Part shown: positions 6,014 through 7,508 of the stretch, piece by piece
How positions within the stretch are numbered: position 1 is the stretch's first letter
How the letters are laid out: every line of letters begins with the position of its first letter
Program-made: the position numbers and the translations under genes
Assembly: GCA_002402465.1 (NCBI GenBank)
Contig: DHFW01000024.1
Location: 1-7,508, forward strand
Source: Bacteroidales bacterium UBA4814
GTDB taxonomy: Bacteria > Bacteroidota > Bacteroidia > Bacteroidales > UBA7960
Reading direction: 5' to 3'
DNA: 7,508 nucleotides
The notes under the pieces: model-generated
Databases searched by the model: none
Told to the model about the DNA's origin: nothing
The model's input: only the letters and a program-made list of their open reading frames with translations

Positions 6014-6853
6014 TTACCAGGAACCGCCTGCTCCGCCGCCGCCAAACCGGCCGCCGCCAAAGCCTCCAAAGCCTCCACCCCGGCCAAAACTTCCGCCTCC
6101 AAAGCTGCCTCTGCCAAAGCTCCCGCGACCGCTGCTAAAATCGCCCCACGAGCCCTTACTGCCTTTGCTGGCATTGCTCATCAGCCAAAGCCAGGTCCAG
6201 AAAGGAATCTCTTTGCCAGGGCTGTAATGGGCATTACGCTTTCGCGAAAGCAAAAAGATAATAAGAAAAATAAACAGCACAGTAAAAAAACCAGCCAGCA
6301 CCGAAGGTTCGTCAGCCTGATCATACTCTTCGGCAGGAAACTCACCAGCGGCAAGTTGCATGAGCACTGTGGTGGCCTGGTCGAGGCCTTCGTAAAAGCG
6401 GCCTTCGCGGAAGTTGGGCAGTATCTCACGATCGACAATACGCTTGGCTGTAATGTCAGGAATCACCCCTTCGAGGCCATAGCCAATGGATATGTGAACG
6501 TTACCGCGCTGATTGGCCTGGCCGGGATTCACCAGGATGAGCACGCCATTCTCGCGGCCGGCCTGCCCTATGCCCCATTGCTCTGCCAGCTGGTCGGCAA
6601 AGTCGGCCGGATCCATGCCACCAAGGTCATTAATAGTCACAATGGCAATTTGGGTTCCGTACACCCTGCTGTATTCATTTAGCTTCATTTCGAGCGTCAT
6701 GCGTTGCCCTCCGGCCAGCATCTGGGCAAAATCGGCTACCAGGGTGGGCGGATCGGGTGCGGGCGGAATAGCTGCAAAAATTCTGGCAGGTAAAAGCACC
6801 CAAAGCCACAAAACGATCAGGGTGTTTTTGAAAACCGGCTTAAAATTGTTCAT
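6014..6853 (-). CDS. Secreted/membrane-anchored TPM-domain protein, YgcG-like
   Basis: This encodes 279 aa from the ATG at 6853. A TTG two codons upstream is also in frame but less likely. Residues 1-27 form a signal peptide (KN then a hydrophobic stretch, with probable cleavage after ARIFA). The TPM domain spans about 34-170: LVADFAQML, GTQIAIVTINDLGG, AEQWGIGQAGRENGVLILV, ISIGYGLEGVIPD and ILPNFREGRFYEGL are hallmark segments. A hydrophobic span at about 188-203 followed by SRKRN gives a membrane anchor, with the TPM domain outside and the tail inside. The C-terminus (about 229-279) is a Gly/Ser/Phe/Arg low-complexity tail ending GGAGGSW, a common ending in this family. The start lies 9 bases after the preceding TPM gene, making it the third gene of the lemA-TPM-TPM operon. 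The role is unknown; envelope maintenance is an inference. Confidence 0.92.
   Translation of the reverse strand: MNNFKPVFKNTLIVLWLWVLLPARIFAAIPPAPDPPTLVADFAQMLAGGQRMTLEMKLNEYSRVYGTQIAIVTINDLGGMDPADFADQLAEQWGIGQAGRENGVLILVNPGQANQRGNVHISIGYGLEGVIPDITAKRIVDREILPNFREGRFYEGLDQATTVLMQLAAGEFPAEEYDQADEPSVLAGFFTVLFIFLIIFLLSRKRNAHYSPGKEIPFWTWLWLMSNASKGSKGSWGDFSSGRGSFGRGSFGGGSFGRGGGFGGFGGGRFGGGGAGGSW
6017..6138 (-). repeat. Degenerate Gly-rich coding repeat (GRGSFGGGSFGRG type)
   Basis: This is the 3' end of the YgcG-like gene. It encodes about five imperfect copies of a 4-6 residue unit (SFGRG, SFGGG, GGFGG, RFGGG). At the DNA level it shows as repeated ccgccaaa/cctccaaa words on the plus strand. It is a low-complexity tail rather than a mobile or regulatory repeat. 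The same sequence creates long proline- and alanine-rich open frames on the other strand, which are not genes. Confidence 0.7.
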
Positions 6854-6862
6854 ATCCAAAAA

Positions 6863-7306
6863 TTATTGTCCAAATGAGATTTCATTTGGAAGCTCGTTTT
6901 CATCATTTTTATGCCAGGGGAAGTGGGCTTTCAGCTCCTTACCGGCCATTTCAATACCTTCCATCAACCCCAGGGCCACGGCACCTTCGCTAAAGCGGCT
7001 GACCATATGTGCTTTTATGCCATCCCAAAAATCATCGGGCACCTTGGCGTTGATGCCGGCATCGCCAATAACGGCAAATTTATGTGACTTCACGGCCAGG
7101 TAAAACAGCACCCCGTTGCGCTCGCGGGTGTTGACCATGCCCAGCTTTTCGAAAACGCTGGCCGCCCGGTCGAGCACCTCGCCCTTGCATTCGTTGTCGA
7201 TGTGCACACGAATCTCGCCCGAGGTATCGAGCTCAGCTCTGGCAATGGCCATCATGATGGCTTTCTCTTCCTCTCTGGTAAAAAAATTGCGCGCGGTGTT
7301 GCCCAT
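6863..7306 (-). CDS. Short TPM-domain protein
   Basis: This encodes 147 aa, starting at an ATG 2 bases after the lemA stop. It is a TPM-type (TLP18.3/Psb32/MOLO-1) domain without signal peptide or membrane segment. The segments I recognise are FFTREEEKAIMMAIARAE near the N-terminus, TSGEIRVHID (about residues 28-37), an RNGVLFYLAVKSHKFAVIGD strand pair (about 63-82), then DFWDGIKAHM and a C-terminal helix. The domain therefore fills almost the whole protein. TPM domains occur in proteins linked to membrane-protein maintenance or with proposed acid phosphatase activity, but for this short bacterial type no activity is established. It sits between lemA and a second, secreted TPM protein, and tight spacing implies cotranscription and a shared role at the envelope. 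The start has no Shine-Dalgarno sequence; the upstream sequence is TTTTAACC, and translational coupling to lemA is likely. Confidence 0.9.
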   Translation of the reverse strand: MGNTARNFFTREEEKAIMMAIARAELDTSGEIRVHIDNECKGEVLDRAASVFEKLGMVNTRERNGVLFYLAVKSHKFAVIGDAGINAKVPDDFWDGIKAHMVSRFSEGAVALGLMEGIEMAGKELKAHFPWHKNDENELPNEISFGQ

Positions 7307-7308
7307 GG

Positions 7309-7508
7309 TTAAAACTCAATAACAGGAGCGGTTTGTGCGCCTTCCATGGCCTCAAACTGGGCCTTGCGCTCAAAGCCGAAAATGCTGGCGTAAATATTTC
7401 GCGGAAACTGCCGAATGTTGGTATTGTAGTCGCGAACCACCTCGGCATACTTGCGCCTTTCGTTGGCAATGCGGTTTTCGGTACCTTCGAGCTGAGTCTG
7501 CAACTCCA
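7309..7508 (-). CDS. lemA: LemA family protein, C-terminal part (cut by window edge)
   Basis: This is the last 66 or so codons of a LemA family protein; the 5' part lies beyond base 7508. The readable part begins ELQTQLEGTENRI, the conserved LemA helix, continues through an ERRKYAEVVRDYN segment and a PRNIYASIFGFERK segment, and ends PVIEF. In the family these follow an N-terminal membrane anchor and form a long helical bundle in the periplasm or at the cell surface; the function is poorly known. The frame stays open through the window edge, so the apparent TTG at 7503 is internal (Leu), not a start. The stop lies 2 bases before the next gene, a TPM-domain protein. LemA next to TPM genes is a common arrangement in Bacteroidota, which supports the call. 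The identification is firm, but nothing can be said about the N-terminus or promoter. Confidence 0.93.
   Translation of the reverse strand, partial: ELQTQLEGTENRIANERRKYAEVVRDYNTNIRQFPRNIYASIFGFERKAQFEAMEGAQTAPVIEF

Noticed and set aside
5927..6682. 251-codon plus-strand open frame
   Set aside because: It is the antisense of the TPM/YgcG-like gene; its Ala/Lys/Pro-rich start is the complement of the Gly-rich tail.
6513..7103. 196-codon plus-strand open frame
   Set aside because: It spans two well-supported minus-strand TPM genes, and its translation has no family features.

Overview
The window looks like chromosomal DNA of a Bacteroidota bacterium, probably a member of the Bacteroidales/Marinilabiliales side of the phylum (inference). 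The reasons are: promoter candidates of the Bacteroidota type (TAnnTTTG at -7, TTG about 19 bases upstream); a cytochrome bd operon that begins with a DUF4492 gene, an arrangement I know from Bacteroidota; a CydB of the divergent type in which VQGGQ replaces the proteobacterial DGFD segment; and a lemA-TPM-TPM gene string. Every gene I can support lies on the minus strand, so transcription runs right to left. I see no mobile element, CRISPR array, tRNA or rRNA inside the window.

Layout from right (upstream) to left (downstream). (1) 7508-6014: the 3' end of lemA, a short soluble TPM-domain gene, and a secreted or membrane-anchored TPM (YgcG-like) protein with a Gly/Ser/Phe-rich tail. These are separated by 2 and 9 bases and are clearly one operon, cut by the window edge. 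(2) 5882-3568: a BASS-family (bile acid:sodium symporter-like) transporter, followed with a 4-base ATGA overlap by a lysophospholipid/glycerol-phosphate acyltransferase with an HX5D motif and a membrane-spanning C-terminal domain. (3) 3436-344: the cytochrome bd quinol oxidase operon, DUF4492 - cydA - cydB - small membrane ORF. The first three genes overlap. The fourth, 45 codons, is reported here from direct translation; it sits 13 bases after cydB behind a clear Shine-Dalgarno sequence. (4) 343-1: a strong intrinsic terminator at 294-319 ends the cyd operon. It is followed by one weaker and one very good Bacteroidota-type promoter, both pointing left out of the window, so another transcription unit starts just beyond base 1.

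The functional core is respiration at low oxygen. CydA carries all the heme and quinol residues I could check (H24, E104, E112, H191, K257, E262, M400, E452, GRQPW) and has the long type of Q-loop. CydB is full length. The operon brackets cydAB with two single-span proteins, DUF4492 before and the 45-aa ORF after. Neither resembles CydX in sequence, but both have the size, topology and position expected of accessory bd-oxidase subunits. The 45-aa ORF is the best candidate here for something undescribed.
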